Shown here in pieces: positions 49,765 to 62,800 of a stretch of 64,000 nucleotides of DNA; the first letter of the stretch is position 1; each line of letters begins with the position of its first letter. The notes under the pieces are model-generated. The model did not search any database and was not told where the DNA came from. It saw only the letters and a list, made by a program, of their open reading frames with translations. The position numbers and the translations under genes were made by a program. The stretch comes from Whalleya microplaca (lineage: Eukaryota > Ascomycota > Sordariomycetes > Xylariales > Xylariaceae), in assembly GCA_022497155.1 (NCBI GenBank), contig MU385747.1, positions 372,001 to 436,000 on the forward strand, given 5' to 3'.

Positions 49765-52700
49765 ATGCCTCCTCCCTTCGAGTCTGATGATAGCAACCAT
49801 TTCTATGGGTTTTCAAACCGAGCCGGCCAAGACAGACATATCCAGAACATCATTGACCATGCCAATAATGACCTGTTCCCTCCCCGTAATATTGACTTCT
49901 CGCTCTTGACGCCTTCTGATGGCACTGAGCAAGGAGAGCTGCCTAACCCACTGATTGGCGGAACAGAGGTTGAACACTATCTAGATGACTTCGGTACGTA
50001 AGCCCAGAGGGTCACGAGGAGCGCTGAGCCCTGGAGTAGGAACGGTCATATTCAATACTAAATAGATCGTCAAGTGCTAGGTCGACCTCAGCCTGAAACA
50101 TTCGCCTCTCACCTTCCCCATCTTCCCAGCTCAGACCACAGTAATCAGCGCCTTTCAATTCCCCTTGCCAATAATTCCAGTCGCCGGCGACGTGTGATTG
50201 GAGATGCTAGCCAGCACTTTATGCCTTTCATGCCGCGAGATCCTGACTACCGGTCTCCGTTTTCCATGAATCCAATCCACATAGACAGGCTCGAACCAAG
50301 TCCGGTTTCCCGACCAATCTTCGACAGGGATGGATCCCGCAGGGTCGGAGAGCTCCAACCCAGGTCGCAGCTGTTTACGCCCCCTTTCTATGCTAGTCAG
50401 TTCGTACTCGACCTCTATTCGGGTAATAGACTAATTCCTACAGCCGCTTCCAATCCAACGCCGCCTCTTGGGTCGTCTCTTAGTAGTAGTTCTCCGATGA
50501 ACCCTACCAATTCAAGTCCTTCAACACGCTTGAGTCTCAAGAAACAAGCTCAAGTAGCTGATCGTTCTCCAGCGCCACAGAAATGGGCGAAGAAAATGAA
50601 GCTGGATTTCGATCATGCGCCGAAAGGACCTCCCATTGTGAATAATACCCTCCTTGTCGACCCACGACAAGCATTGCCAGATAAGTTCCGCGCCGTCTTT
50701 TCTTATGAACTTTTCAACGCTGTCCAATCCAAGTGTTTCCCAATTGTATATGGCACAAATGACAATGTCGTCGTGTCTGCTCCTACAGGGTCTGGCAAGA
50801 CCGCGATCCTGGAAATGGCCATTTGCAGGCTTGTGGCGAGTCCGGGCGGGGAGAACTTCAAGATAGTCTACCAGGCACCCACTAAATCTCTATGCTCGGA
50901 GCGAGCACGAGACTGGGAAAACAAGTTCAGCCACATGAACTTGCGATGTGTTGAACTTACTGGCGATACTTCTCAAGCGCAGGCGAGCAGGGTGGGCAGC
51001 GCGTCTATCATCGTGACTACTCCTGAGAAGTGGGATTCCATTACAAGAAAGTGGTCAGACCACCGAAAACTACTGGAGATGATCCGTCTTGTCCTCATTG
51101 ACGAAGTACACATCTTGAAGGATGCCCGCGGCGCTACACTAGAGGCGGTGGTGTCGCGTATGAAAACTATTGGTGCCAATGTCCGGTTTGTTGCCCTGAG
51201 TGCCACTGTTCCAAATATTCAAGACATAGCCAAGTGGCTTGGACGCGATCATGCAAATCAGCAAGAGCCAGCTAGATTTGAAGCGTTTGGCGAGGAATTG
51301 CGCCCGGTCAAATTGCAGAGATATGTATATGGATATGATGGTCCTCCAAATGAGTTCATATTCGACAAAATGCTCAGTGGGAAGCTCAACCTACTTCTAG
51401 CAAAACACTCCGAGAGGAAGCCAATCATGGTCTTCTGCTTTACTCGAAAGTCATGCGAAACTACAGCTCGAACATTGGCCGAATGGTGGTCGACTTGCAG
51501 AGCAGAGGAGCAACCCTGGCCTGCACCAGCTAAGCGGGTTCCTGTGATCAGCAAAGACTTGCAAGAGATTGTACGCTACGGTGTAGCTTTCCATCATGCA
51601 GGCCTAGACCTTCAAGATAGGTCGTCGATCGAACAAAACTTCATCAGTGGTCAACTTCATGTCATTTGTTGTACTTCTACTCTAGCAGTTGGGATCAATC
51701 TGCCCTGTCATACCGTTGTACTCAAGGGAACCTGTGGCTATTCTGATGACAGGCCTCAGGAATACTCAGATTTGGAGGTTATTCAGATGCTGGGTCGCGC
51801 GGGCCGCCCACAATTCGATGATAAAGCTACTGCTATCATCATGACTAAATCAAACAATGTCAATCGATACAACAAGATGATATCTGGACAGGAAACCTTG
51901 GAAAGCACACTCCATCGAAATCTGCTGGAACACCTGAACTCTGAAATTGGGTTGAGAACTATCCAAGATATCGAGACTGCCAAGAGATGGATAAGCGGCA
52001 CATTTCTTAGCGTGCGGGTGCGTCAAGCGCCTTCGCTATATGATCTTGAAAATGTTCGCAATGCTGCCGATGCGGACGAGAAGATGGAAGAGTGGTGTGA
52101 ACGAGATGTTCAGCTGTTACAACAGACCTCTCTGGTTACCCAGCATTCTCCCTTCAGTTGTACTGAGTATGGGCATGCTATGTCCAGATATATGGTCCGC
52201 TTTGAGACGATGAAGCTCCTCCTTTCGATCCCGCGAGGCGCGAAATCTGATGTTATGGTACGTATGATACCATTGACCATGGCTGGCTCGCAACTAACTG
52301 TCAACACAGCTCACTACACTCTGCAAAGCTATTGAGTTTAAAGATTTTCGCTTCAAACCGGACGAACGTGCTCTCTTCCGGGAACTCAATAAATCCCCAT
52401 TCATTCTATATCCAATCAAAGAGACAGTGACACAGACCTGGCACAAAATTTCACTCATGGTGCAGATTCACCTAGGAGGGGTGGATTTTCCAAGCGACAA
52501 AGAATTCACTTCCGTCAAGCGTAGGATTGGGATGGAGAAGGTCACCATATTTGACCGCTTAAATCGCCTCGTACGCTGCGTCATCGACTGCAAAGCTTTT
52601 GATGGTGATGGTGTCGGCACCAAAAATGGTCTTGAACTCGCCCGTGGTATTGCCGCTCATGCATGGGAGAATAAGCCGTGGCAGTTGTCTCAAATTCCTG

Positions 52701-54757
52701 GCTTTGGTCCGGTGGCGGTCCGAAAATGGGTCAGTCATGGAGTGCGCACAGTATTGGGACTAGCAGACAAAGAATTCGACGAGATCGAGCGCATCTCCGT
52801 CAGAAACCCTCCTTACGGAAGGAATCTGTTGAAGACTCTCGAAAGCTTTCCCCGACTTACGATGAGAGTTGATATTCTAGGGAAGAATGGGCTCCAATCA
52901 TCACCTCAAGAGACCGTATCAGTGACACTCAAAGTCAACCTAGGCCATGCTAATGTTAAAGACGGTTTGCCTTGGAAGAGTAAAGTCCCAGCTGTGACAT
53001 TTATGGTCTCAACCACAGATGGAAATCTTGCGTGCTTTTGGCGTGGGAATCTCAAGGTCATCAAAAAGTTGGCGGGCTTTGATTTGAAGTTCCCTGTCGT
53101 TCTCAGTGGGCCGCATCAGAAGATCTCGTGCTACTTTAGCTGCGAAGAGATTGTTGGCACCGAGGTTGTAAAAACCCTAGAGCCTAACATACCAGCTGAA
53201 GCATTCAAGGACATCAAAGCCCAACCAGCTTGTTCTCCAACTGGAAACTTACACGACGACAGTTTTGAGTATGGGGATGTCTCCGATAGGGACATGCTGA
53301 ATGCTCTGAACTCGACCGAAAAGAACGATCCGAAGGATCACAATGGACAACCAGAGTCGCCGGCTTATTCTGACTCATTGGATAGTCACGAAGACGGATT
53401 TCCATTCATAGATGACGTATTGTCACAAGAAGAAACAGTTCCTTCGGCTTCTGAACCAGTTAGGATGGAGAACGGAAAGTGGACATGCAATCACCGTTGC
53501 CGCAATGGTGCTCCCACCAAATCGGGCAAACCGTGCGTACATAGATGTTGCCACGAAGGGGTTGATACATTTCGACTACCTTCGCAGCAGAAGAGAAAGA
53601 ACAAGGACTCGCCGGCTGAGGATAGTACTCGGAAAGATAATACTAATGCTGCACCGTCAACGGCGCAATCACAGACATCACAGACTGCGGGAGTCGTTGG
53701 AGGTAGTAGGGACAAAGCAAAAGGAACGAGAAAGTCAAAGTCACTTAGCTACTCTGATTACAGTGACTCAGATGACAGTCTTGAACATTTCGCTTCCAAC
53801 CCGAAACCTAGCCGGTCCAGTTCAAAGAGAACACTTCCGTCTGAAATTGCAACTAGTGTGGCGGGGCATTCGAAAAAGAAGAGTAAGCCAGACAAACAGG
53901 TATCAAGTTTAAATGCACTCTCTGACATCGAGTGTATCGATCTCTCTTCTATGGACGATGAAAACAAGGCCAATGAGCTGAATCCGACCAAAAAGGCCAC
54001 TTCGGCTAACAAAGGACTGAAGAAGCTTCTAGATCTCCACGAGAAAGTCCAGGGACATGATGTAAAATCCTCACGACTTACGAAGAGCTTGAAGACAACA
54101 CTTCCGCGTGTTTCAGGGTCTGATAATCACGAGAAGCAAGAACTCTTAGATAAAAGCAATGCGGCTGTACACAAGGGAGGCGTAGGCTCAGATGACGGAA
54201 GCGATCTCTTGAGAGATGACGAAGACCTCCCTGACCTGGAAGAACTTATACGGTTCAGCGACTTAGACGGCGTCGATTCATCGAAGAACTGGGATAATGA
54301 CGCAACATTATATCCTGGTGTTGTACACACCCTGAAAGAAAGTATGGATTATGGCTAGAAGTCAAATCTTAGTTTCACTACGGTAGATGAGCTACAGAAG
54401 GCATCAGAACGCTTTAATTTGCCTTCAACCAGCGATACAACCCAAGAAGAGCGTCCCAATTCACATTCATCGGCTGCAGAATCAGTGACTCCGAATATTC
54501 ACGGATCAAGCTCCCCGTTGCCAGCAGTTGACTTTTCCAGTGTTGAAGACACTACGATGGACGAAGCTATCCAGGAATCTCCTATTTTGGAGAACGAAGA
54601 AATTGGTCCACCCCTTTTCTTCGACTCGGACCCCTTCCAGCTTAGTGTGAACTCTGCAAACTTGTCGGAACCTGAAGTCAATCAGCCCGAATGGCTGTCT
54701 GAATTTGATCCCGAGCTGATCAACAGCCTCCGCGGCTGTTGTAACTTCATAGACTAA
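49765..54757 (+). CDS. HFM1: ATP-dependent DNA helicase HFM1/MER3, meiotic
   Basis: A Ski2-like superfamily 2 helicase that stabilises meiotic recombination intermediates and promotes crossovers (family knowledge). Exons: 49765-49993, 50066-52257 and 52310 onward; introns are 72 and 52 nt. Motifs: Walker A APTGSGKT (about residues 315-322), TTPEKWD, DEVH (about 422-425), ALSATVPN, CTSTLAVGINLP and QMLGRAGRPQ. A Sec63-type region follows (PSLYDLENVRN... IPGFGPVAVRKWVSHG... RNPPYGRNLLKTLESFPRL). Next is a Cys/His cluster (WTCNHRCRNG... PCVHRCCHEG), then a disordered tail. An in-frame TAG lies at 54356-54358, yet the same frame continues open to 54757 and ends WLSEFDPELINSLRGCCNFID. A 45-nt intron (54342-54386, donor GTATGG) would remove the TAG and give 1607 aa; if the TAG is used, the product is 1489 aa. 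I take the gene to 54757. Confidence 0.9.
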
Positions 54758-57700
54758 GATCTTAGAACCGGGGATCTACATGGAGTTCTACTTGTAGAGA
54801 GTTATAGGAAGGTCTGATGATCTATTGGCTGATAATGTCATAACTAGCTTGAGGGAGGGCACAAGGCAATATGCCAATAGTTATGAAATCATCAAAGGAG
54901 ACATTTACGGGCTTTGCTTTTCTGCAATTTGCAATCAAAAGGTTAATCGGCTATAGAGTGTAAAGCTAATAAATAATTGTTGCTTGTTCATTGAAATCTA
55001 TTTAGCGACAGCAGTCTCGTACATAGTCCATGTCGTATTCGCCCAAGCACGATGAAATACATGTACAATATCGTCAGATTAGACGATAGTCATCATCGTT
55101 GCCCCCTCAATGCGAACTGTGACCCGACACCATCGAGGACATGGGTGTCATTATGGACGGCTACCGTCTGGCTCGGAGAACTGTTGTTACCGCCTGAGTC
55201 GCAGGGGTTCGGTGGCGGCGAGCCACGGTGACCTTTCGTGCTCGAAGTCTCGTAGTGGCAGGTCCCGTTCACCCTATTGCTTGGGGTTAGTTACGTGGAT
55301 CATACTAGGGGTATAAAATCCCTTGGGGACAACTCACTGCTCATGGGAATGAGCCCCGTTCGACCTGTTGATTGGGGTCAGTTAATTACGTGCACCATAA
55401 TAGGGGCCTATAATTTTTCGGAGATAACTCACTGCCCATGGGAATAAGTCCCGTTCGTGTGACTTGAACCAGACATCGTCGATTCTGGTCAAACTTGTCG
55501 ATCCGGCGGAAGTTGTCGGGGGTCAAAATGAGCCTTATCGAGGCAGTTCACAGAAAGAATGTGTAGTTCGAGATGACCAGTTTTGGAATTCCTACTAAAA
55601 CAGGATATCTCCAGAGTCTTCTCAACCTGTATTGCTGCCTCTCCTTTTATAGACGTCCGTCTCCCACACTCATTCTGCTCTTGAGCCTCATTCTGCACGT
55701 AGGTAGCTGTCAATCATCCCACAACCCCTTTTCAGCTTACTCCAACAACCTCCCACACGGCCTCTAGCATCCTAGGCGAGATGAGTTGGCGTTCGAAAAC
55801 CCTATAGAGAACCGAGTCCGCCCACGAGCGGCGGTCGAACCGCTTGACGTCTGCCGCTATCCGCCTGCTGTCATCCGAGGAAGATTCCCAACGCTGCACG
55901 CACCCGCGGATGAACGCGTAAGGGGGGCATATCCCACGGCACGGACGGTATGTGAGGGGCCAATTACCGCCGGCGAGGGAGGCGGGTGGGTGCAGCCCTC
56001 TTTTTATTCTCCGGGCCCTAACTACCTACCGTCCTTCCTCCATCCCCCTTACCGGTTTAGGTCGGCATTCTCTATGGGCGTGAGTGCACGCATACGTCAT
56101 GGCTTTTCGATATATTGCTCCCGGTTTCCCGGTTTGGTCGAGGAAACTCCTGCACCCCCGCGCAATGCCTTCATCGTGTTTGCTAGGCCTATGGTTGTTG
56201 TTGCTATTGTTGCTGCTGTAGCGAGAAAGGGAGAACGCGGCGCTGCGGTTACCAGCAGCTGTTCATATATGTATGTCAGCAGAATTGTGGGGAGGGCCCG
56301 AGGAATTCTCGGCCCAGGTCCCGAAATGCCTGCCGCCTGCTTGCCGCGGGGGTTTTCATGGGTCGGGCCCGGGAGATCGCAGACACGCGCCTAGGACTCG
56401 GTGATATCCAGGCTTGCGTCGGGACGTGATGCCTAGCGAATAGGCTAAGGTAGGTAGGTCTTTTGCCGGGAAGTCAAACTGGTGACGAGGCGGACGCCGG
56501 CATGGGGTGTGAGAACTAACGACCGTCTTGCATCTACGATAACCTCTCAAGGGAAACGCGTGGGGTGTCAGGTAGTAGATTTGGAATATTCCGTCATGAT
56601 AACAATGCTGCTATAGGACACGCAGCTCCCGTGATATGTACGTGCCGTGGGCTGGAGGCAGGGTCTAGGGGAACACGTCAGTGCAAAGAACATGATGGGA
56701 TCAGGATGGGATGGGTTACAGTCAGTCAGTCAGTCAGTCAGAAAGCTCGCCGATTCCTTCCATTTTCTATCCTCTTCCGCAGTCCCCGTCGTCGTGCAGG
56801 AGCTGATCTGGTTCCCTGTACGTAATAGGACAGATTGGAAGGGGCACGCCATGGCCCACGGGGAGTTACTACGAGTGGACATCAGACGTCCCCTTTCGGT
56901 CTACGGCCCCGACGTGATTGGGGAGTTCGAGCCTTGAGCGCAAGATGATGCAACGATCCGGGGAGGGGGACCTCTCACGGCGCGAGGACACGACATGGAG
57001 AACTTTGTTGGAGAGGCGCCACATTGGCAACGTGGCTCGTGACCACGAATAGTGTGCCCGGCCGGTGAAGCCCGTGTCGTCGCTCTCTACTGGTCCGCGT
57101 GTCGAGCACGAGAAATGAGCAGCACTTCGGCTATGCTGCAAGCTGCCCAAACCGGTAAACCGAGGCGCCCCGGGGGGGATAGTTTTCCGAATGGGGCGTG
57201 GGAGTGGTGGTTGTTTATTCGAAGATGGTTTCGAGGAAATGTGTTCGCAGTCGTGCTTCTGCCCAATGATGAGAGAGGGACGACACGAGAGGGGGAATTC
57301 GTGAGTAGGTCAGGGTTTGGGGTTTATTGTTCTTCGTACCTCGTTACTCAGCGTACGCTGGACTCCGCAGGCTATCTAGATAGATCTAAAATGCCATAAC
57401 AACGGGAGTCCAGGTGTCCTCGTGCGCGTCTGAAGCCAGGAACCACACGGATTCGGATTCGAATCTGCCTTATGTTGAACTACCTACCACAATACTACGG
57501 GTGTAATCCCGAACGGAACCTGACATCGCTAACTTAACACGCGATGATGCAAACCAATCGTCAGACATGGAGAGTCCTTCGCAGCGGATGTTTTGTCTAG
57601 CTATCATTACACGGAAACTAATATTTTGTCGCATTATTGATTTCCTTGCATTGTATTTCACCGATGACTCCCTATTAATATCGTCCACCACGTCGCCCAT

Positions 57701-58877
57701 CGCGGAATCGCTCATCTCTGCGTACCCTCACTTTGTCGATTCGGTCGAGTAGAATATCAGCCCGATGTCGTACCGCAACAGCCGGCGCCAACAACCCGAG
57801 CCCGCGAAACCTCGAACGTATCCGATTTACACTTGAATATGGAGACAGAGTTGGATATGTAGAACTTTCTGCGTCCTCATCCGTCGGCTCCAAAAGCAAT
57901 CTACCCCAGAGACACAACGCCAGGATTATAGGCCCCTTGTTAGCTTTCGACTATACCCCTGATGGAATTTGGCCAATCGAGTAGTTGCTAATACTTGAAT
58001 GTGTAATGTTAGCGGGCCCGTGTGCGTATCCTTCTCGCAGGTTTTCCGTACTTGCTCTAGGACCTCGATCCCGGCTAGGGCGGGTTCCTACGCACTTTTG
58101 ACGACGACTTCGTGACCCGTTCCCGTTGAGGTGCTCAGCGCTATCCCCACTACCAATAGAATCATTCATCTTCACTGAATTAGGCACCGAATACTTAATA
58201 TGGTCAGGCAGGAGCCGAGTAGGATCAAGGATATGGAGAACTTTTCTCTTCCCATTGCGTTGAGAGAGGCGACTATTATTAAATTCGACGATATCCACGA
58301 GGTACACTTCCTATCATCCTAACGCGGATGAGTGCTCGTATTTTATCTGGGGCCGTAAGTGTCACATTTATAACTCAATCAAGAACACGGGGCATATCTT
58401 TGGTTACCAAGGGGGTCACGCGGGCACCGTGCCTAAGTTGATGAACTAAGAAGTCGAGAAATTGCCTGCGATCGACGGGGTCGACATGCTCGAGATATAA
58501 TGTTGCTGAATACCTCTTTCGGACAAGTATAAATGCTAGAAACTAGTTCATTCATGAGCTCAGTGCACGAAAGATACTAGCCAAGCTGAACCAGTGCGGG
58601 GATGAAGGAATTGGATGGAGTGATGAATTAAGGGGGATATATGTTGTTGCATGAGGCATACCCTTGATAACTAAGTAGAAATGAGTTTGATGGATATGTT
58701 TGAAACAACCAAATGGTACATGTATTGGCTGCATAGTACTAGCTATGATATCGCAATTAAGGAGGGGACAGAGGCGACGTGTACTTCTTAGCCATTGTCA
58801 TCACTTGTAAACGCGTGCAATATATGGACAACCGGAACTCTTAGTATCAACTAGAGAGGTGAGTTTCGTACCTATCT
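54758..58877. other. Gene-poor tract with tandem repeats
   Basis: No convincing gene. A 202-codon ORF at 55786-56394 has no domain and odd composition. There is a diverged tandem repeat at 55264-55456, and a CAGT tetranucleotide run near 56721-56741. Confidence 0.5.
55264..55456. repeat. Diverged tandem repeat, about 91-95 bp unit
   Basis: Two units, starting at 55264 and 55355, share CCCGTTC, a TTGGGGT(T/C)AG block, TTACGTG, TAGGGG and a block AACTCACTGC(T/C)CATGGGAAT. A third CCCGTTC follows at 55450. The units differ by substitutions and small indels. Origin unknown. Confidence 0.7.
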
Positions 58878-59268
58878 TCAGGAGCTCCGTCGTTGTTGTA
58901 CGTCAATCCGTCTACCTTCATCCGTGAGAATAAACAAATGCAAATGCATTGCCCCTTCTAGCCAATGCGCCACCAAGAGCAATGTGAGGCCTGTGAAACT
59001 CTTCTCCAGGATCCTTCACACCTTTCGTTTTTGTCTCAGTATCGATATGACCGGTAAGCTCATCTAGCAGCAACGCCTTACCTTTCTGCGATAGCGCACG
59101 TCCTAGTACGAGTAGGTGTTGCTGACCCTTTGGAGGCGACGGAGGTCATAACATTGCAGTCGATACTGTCACAAAAACGACGCCTAATTGCAGCACAGCA
59201 ATTACGTCTGGTATATCCGCGACACTCTTTATAAGACAATGACTAAATAAAAGAGCTTCTATAAATAC
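58878..59268 (-). pseudogene. Relic of an ABC-transporter nucleotide-binding domain (ABCC-like)
   Basis: On the minus strand, frame by frame, the C-terminal part of an ABC nucleotide-binding domain can be read. First come EALLFSHCLIKSVADIPDVI and an in-frame stop. Then KGQQHLLVLGRALSQKGKAL follows, leading into LLLDELTGHIDTET, which corresponds to the signature region, Walker B and D-loop. After a frameshift comes FTGLTLLLVAHWLEG, with the H-loop in the AHRL position, and a trailing ILTDEGRRID. The Walker A region and transmembrane parts are absent, so this is an isolated fragment. It most resembles the second domain of ABCC/MRP-type exporters (by eye). It sits at the 3' side of the decayed tail of the neighbouring fusion gene. 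Confidence 0.75.
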
Positions 59269-59325
59269 GTAGTGAGAATTAAGTAGTTAGAATTATAGAC
59301 ATAATAACAATGACGGGGCGTCCTC

Positions 59326-59876
59326 TTAAAGTCGTCTTGTTTCTCGCCGAAGCCGATTGCTATAACTTGGTGGGATTCTCAAGAGTTGGATAGCACTACC
59401 TTCCCCGTGTATTGAATTTTTATTCCCTGATGTATCGTCACCATAGTTTTCTTCACTTTTCTCACCAGGGAGTAGCGGAGGGTGGTCTGCTGGTGCAATA
59501 TCGGAGGTGTCTAGGAACACACTCGGCGAGGAGTTCAGGTCAACCCTACTAAGGCTTGAACCCAAGCTAGATCCCATGCCACTGTCAGCGAACTCTCTTT
59601 CATCGGCGTTATAGTCGGTCTCAGCCGGTAAAATCGGAGGATCGCCCATCGTAAAACCTCCTAGGTTTGTCCAGTGATAACCGAAATTCGGCCTATGCCC
59701 CCAAATTACAGCACCGTCGCCAAATGTTGCTAAATCAAAATTCTTCACCGCAGGTGACTTGGAGTTTGTCGTAATGGGTACAAGGGTCTGAATAGGAATG
59801 CGATGTGCATTAGCTCCTTTTCGAATTGTAATCTCTTACAGAAAGTCGTCGACAATGACAACTCTGTAATGTGTCC
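59326..59876 (-). pseudogene. Decayed 3' coding remnant of the SOG2-LRR fusion gene
   Basis: Just beyond the TGA that ends the upstream gene, coding sense resumes in another frame. It reads RVVIVDDFL, an in-frame TAA (about 59843), then EITIRKGANAHRIPIQTLVP. It then runs open to a stop at 59326 through NFDLATFGDGAVIWGHRP, with a Ser/Asp-rich end. No GT donor in the right place could splice the two parts without losing the conserved LHNASHSSLPGACLA block. About 170 codons of former C-terminus therefore seem to have been cut off by at least one frameshift and one stop. Confidence 0.65.
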
Positions 59877-62800
59877 TCAGCAAGATGCCAGGCAAGCCCC
59901 TGGCAGAGATGAATGTGACGCGTTGTGCAGCTGCCGAACATATCGATTATTTTTTTTGAGATCTGCTACTGCCGTGGTGAGGTAGTATTTGCCACGAGGA
60001 ACTTCACGCCAGAGGCTGCACACATCAGTGTTTCTGAAAGGACGAATGACTTCACCAAAGCCACGCCCAAACAGAACAATAGCCTGGATAGATCGAATGA
60101 AATCGAACCAGCCATATCCGTAGGCGTGTAGAGTTGCCACCAACGGACGAGGATCACACTCCGTAACTAGGTCTTTGAAATCCCAACCCTCGAGATGTTT
60201 CCTCATTCGCAATTTCACCTTGACACCATTCTGGCCGACAGCCTTGGACTGGTGATCGATCATCTGCTCTAACATGTTGTAATTATGCTCAACACGGTCT
60301 TGGAACCGGTAATATGTTGACCTTCTTTTAGAAAGTTCCGTGAATGAGGAATCTTGGTCAGTTGCTTGTTCCACATAACTCTCATCCTTCTCTGGGTATA
60401 TCTTTAGTCCCATATTCTTAGGATTAGTAAGAACCTGTATAGCTGAGTATGTCTTGTACTTCTGGTAAGCTTCTTTCATCTCGTTCGGTTGAAATAGACA
60501 CGATGCTGAGAATTCGTCTTCTCTGTCACTCTCCAGAGATGCGCGAACAATGTGTAGAAGCGCACTGGTGCCATTAACAAGCCAGCCGCGCTTTTCCTGC
60601 TCATCCCAGAACACGACATACTTCTTGAATATCCACTTGAGCTTTTGGATATACCCGTTCCGCGAGATGTGTACTGGTACATCTCTGATACCGACTGCAA
60701 AAGACATGCCTCCACCGACGATCCTTCCGGCACTTATTGAGACTTTTTCTAGTAGACAACCGGTATATGGCGGCGGAAGACCTGACCTACTAACGTCCAG
60801 CTTCGCGTCCGAGGCGCCTACAAAGAATTAGTACCCTCATTGCTAGTAGTATGTAATGTCATGCGTACCTGCGTAATACATAGCGCTTTGGGTCCACCCT
60901 ACCACATGACGAGATGATTCCAGCTGTGAAAGTCTGACATTATGCTCATCTTGAGCTGAATAATCTAGGTAAGATATTCTCTCCCCACGTTCGTTATAGA
61001 CATAATGCCAAAACACAAAGTCTCTCGAGATTTTTACCGCCACTAACATAGCAGAAAAACCCTTAAGGAAGATTGAGCCGTCAAATTCATTAACGTATTT
61101 TGCTCCAGCCAGCTGGCTCATCATGTTGAGCGGGATCTCCAGGCCCGAGTTTTGCTCTGTCTTTTTTCGAATCGGATATCCCGCGACTATGACTGGGTTG
61201 CAGAACATGCTATGCCAGCACTGTCCAGTTGGGTATGAGACCGGCTTTACCGGGTCGCTAAAGCTCGCGTTGATCTCATACCTAACAGAGGTGTCTTTCG
61301 CAGTGTGTTTACCTTTGATATCCTCCTGTATCTTAATTGAAGGACTACAAATAGTGGATCCTTTGTCGTGTGGTGAGGAGCGAAGTGAAGTGATTAGCCA
61401 GGCCAGTTGTTCACCTACTTCTCCCACTGAGTCTGCCGTGCCTATGACCTCCACGAATATGTTTGCCATGACCGCGCTTGGCTCCACAGTCGCATTGATC
61501 TTGGTACCATCTGGTCGTAATACTGTTTAATTATTAGCATAATGTCACATCTGCCAGCCAGATCAGCTTATACCAGAATGTGAGATAATTCCCTCGTCTA
61601 GTTTTTCAACGATACTATATACCAGGTCCATGGTATACATTCCAGATGTGGGCCAAGTTTGAACGAGGTATCGTTCGCAAGGTAGTGCCTGAGCATTATC
61701 CTCGACTCCCGTGAGAGTAATTGCCCGCCGGATAGCTACTCCGGGTCTGCATGTATATGACTGCTCACGGATGAAAGAGAATGGATCCCAATCAAGCCCA
61801 AACACGGCTTTGACCTCTTGCGAGGATGCTGTTCTGCTGATAACTTCTGTCTCTGGCAGCGACTGAAGAATATACTCTCTGATTGAGGTCATCAGGTTTC
61901 GACTAGGGAACGTCAATACTGATTCTCTTTTCAGTGTTGCTAAGAGCCATTCGTAGGCTGGACTTCTTTGAAGAAATCCTTTTAGCATCTCAGTTACAAA
62001 ATCATCGACCTCGTCCCTGTTGTCATGCCACTTGTCGTCTTCGTGCAACTCGGGGACATCTTCGTCGCTGTCAGTTCCTTGGTCACGACTATACCAATAG
62101 TCCATCTTTTCCAATGGTCCCATGCCAGCATCAAATGGATTTTCGGTGCTTGACAGAGCTTTTTCTTCAGGTCCCGTGATCTGGGCGACAAGAGCATTGA
62201 AGCATGTTGCTATTTGCCTGTTTATGGTCAGTCTAACTCAGTAAATACACACACATATAGTCCTTCACCTTTGATTCCTATACGCGAAAACCATCACATC
62301 ACGATGCAGTTGTGTTGGGGCTTCATAGCCTATTTTCAAGGCGAAAGCCCTGATTAAGCGGGGTAGTATATCACAGACTCGATGCAAAGTTGCCATATCA
62401 GGCTTGGTGGATTGTACATAGCTGAATAGCTCGGAAGCCAGGTTGAAGACGTTATTATCCTCATTTGGCAATTTCAGCGTTGAGGTACCAGAGAAACGTG
62501 TCCGGTTATCATCCGCCCTGTATGTGGCTGAGTCCGATTCCTGGGTAGAACCCCGAGAATAGAGTGATGATGAAATTTGAAATGCATCCGACCCATAGCC
62601 AGAATCGGATAGAATGCTTTCCAGTATGCTGGTTCTGTCAGCTGGAGACTTCGTTTGTAAAGGCATATGTAGTATCTCTCTGAAACAGTTTTTGATCTCA
62701 ACCAGGACGTGGACCTCAAGTTCCACTTGCTCACTCAGGAACTTAGAATCATTTTGCCCACTCCGACCCCTTTGGAACGTAGCCCGAGCTGACCTAATAA

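Noticed and set aside
55786..56394. 202-codon plus-strand ORF, Arg/Pro/Gly-rich
   Set aside because: It has no recognised domain. It contains low-complexity pieces and lacks a plausible upstream or downstream exon; open by base composition.
57951..58307. 118-codon minus-strand ORF
   Set aside because: It reads as possible protein but shows no domain and no exon partner. It might be a further relic near the ABC fragment, but it is not supportable.
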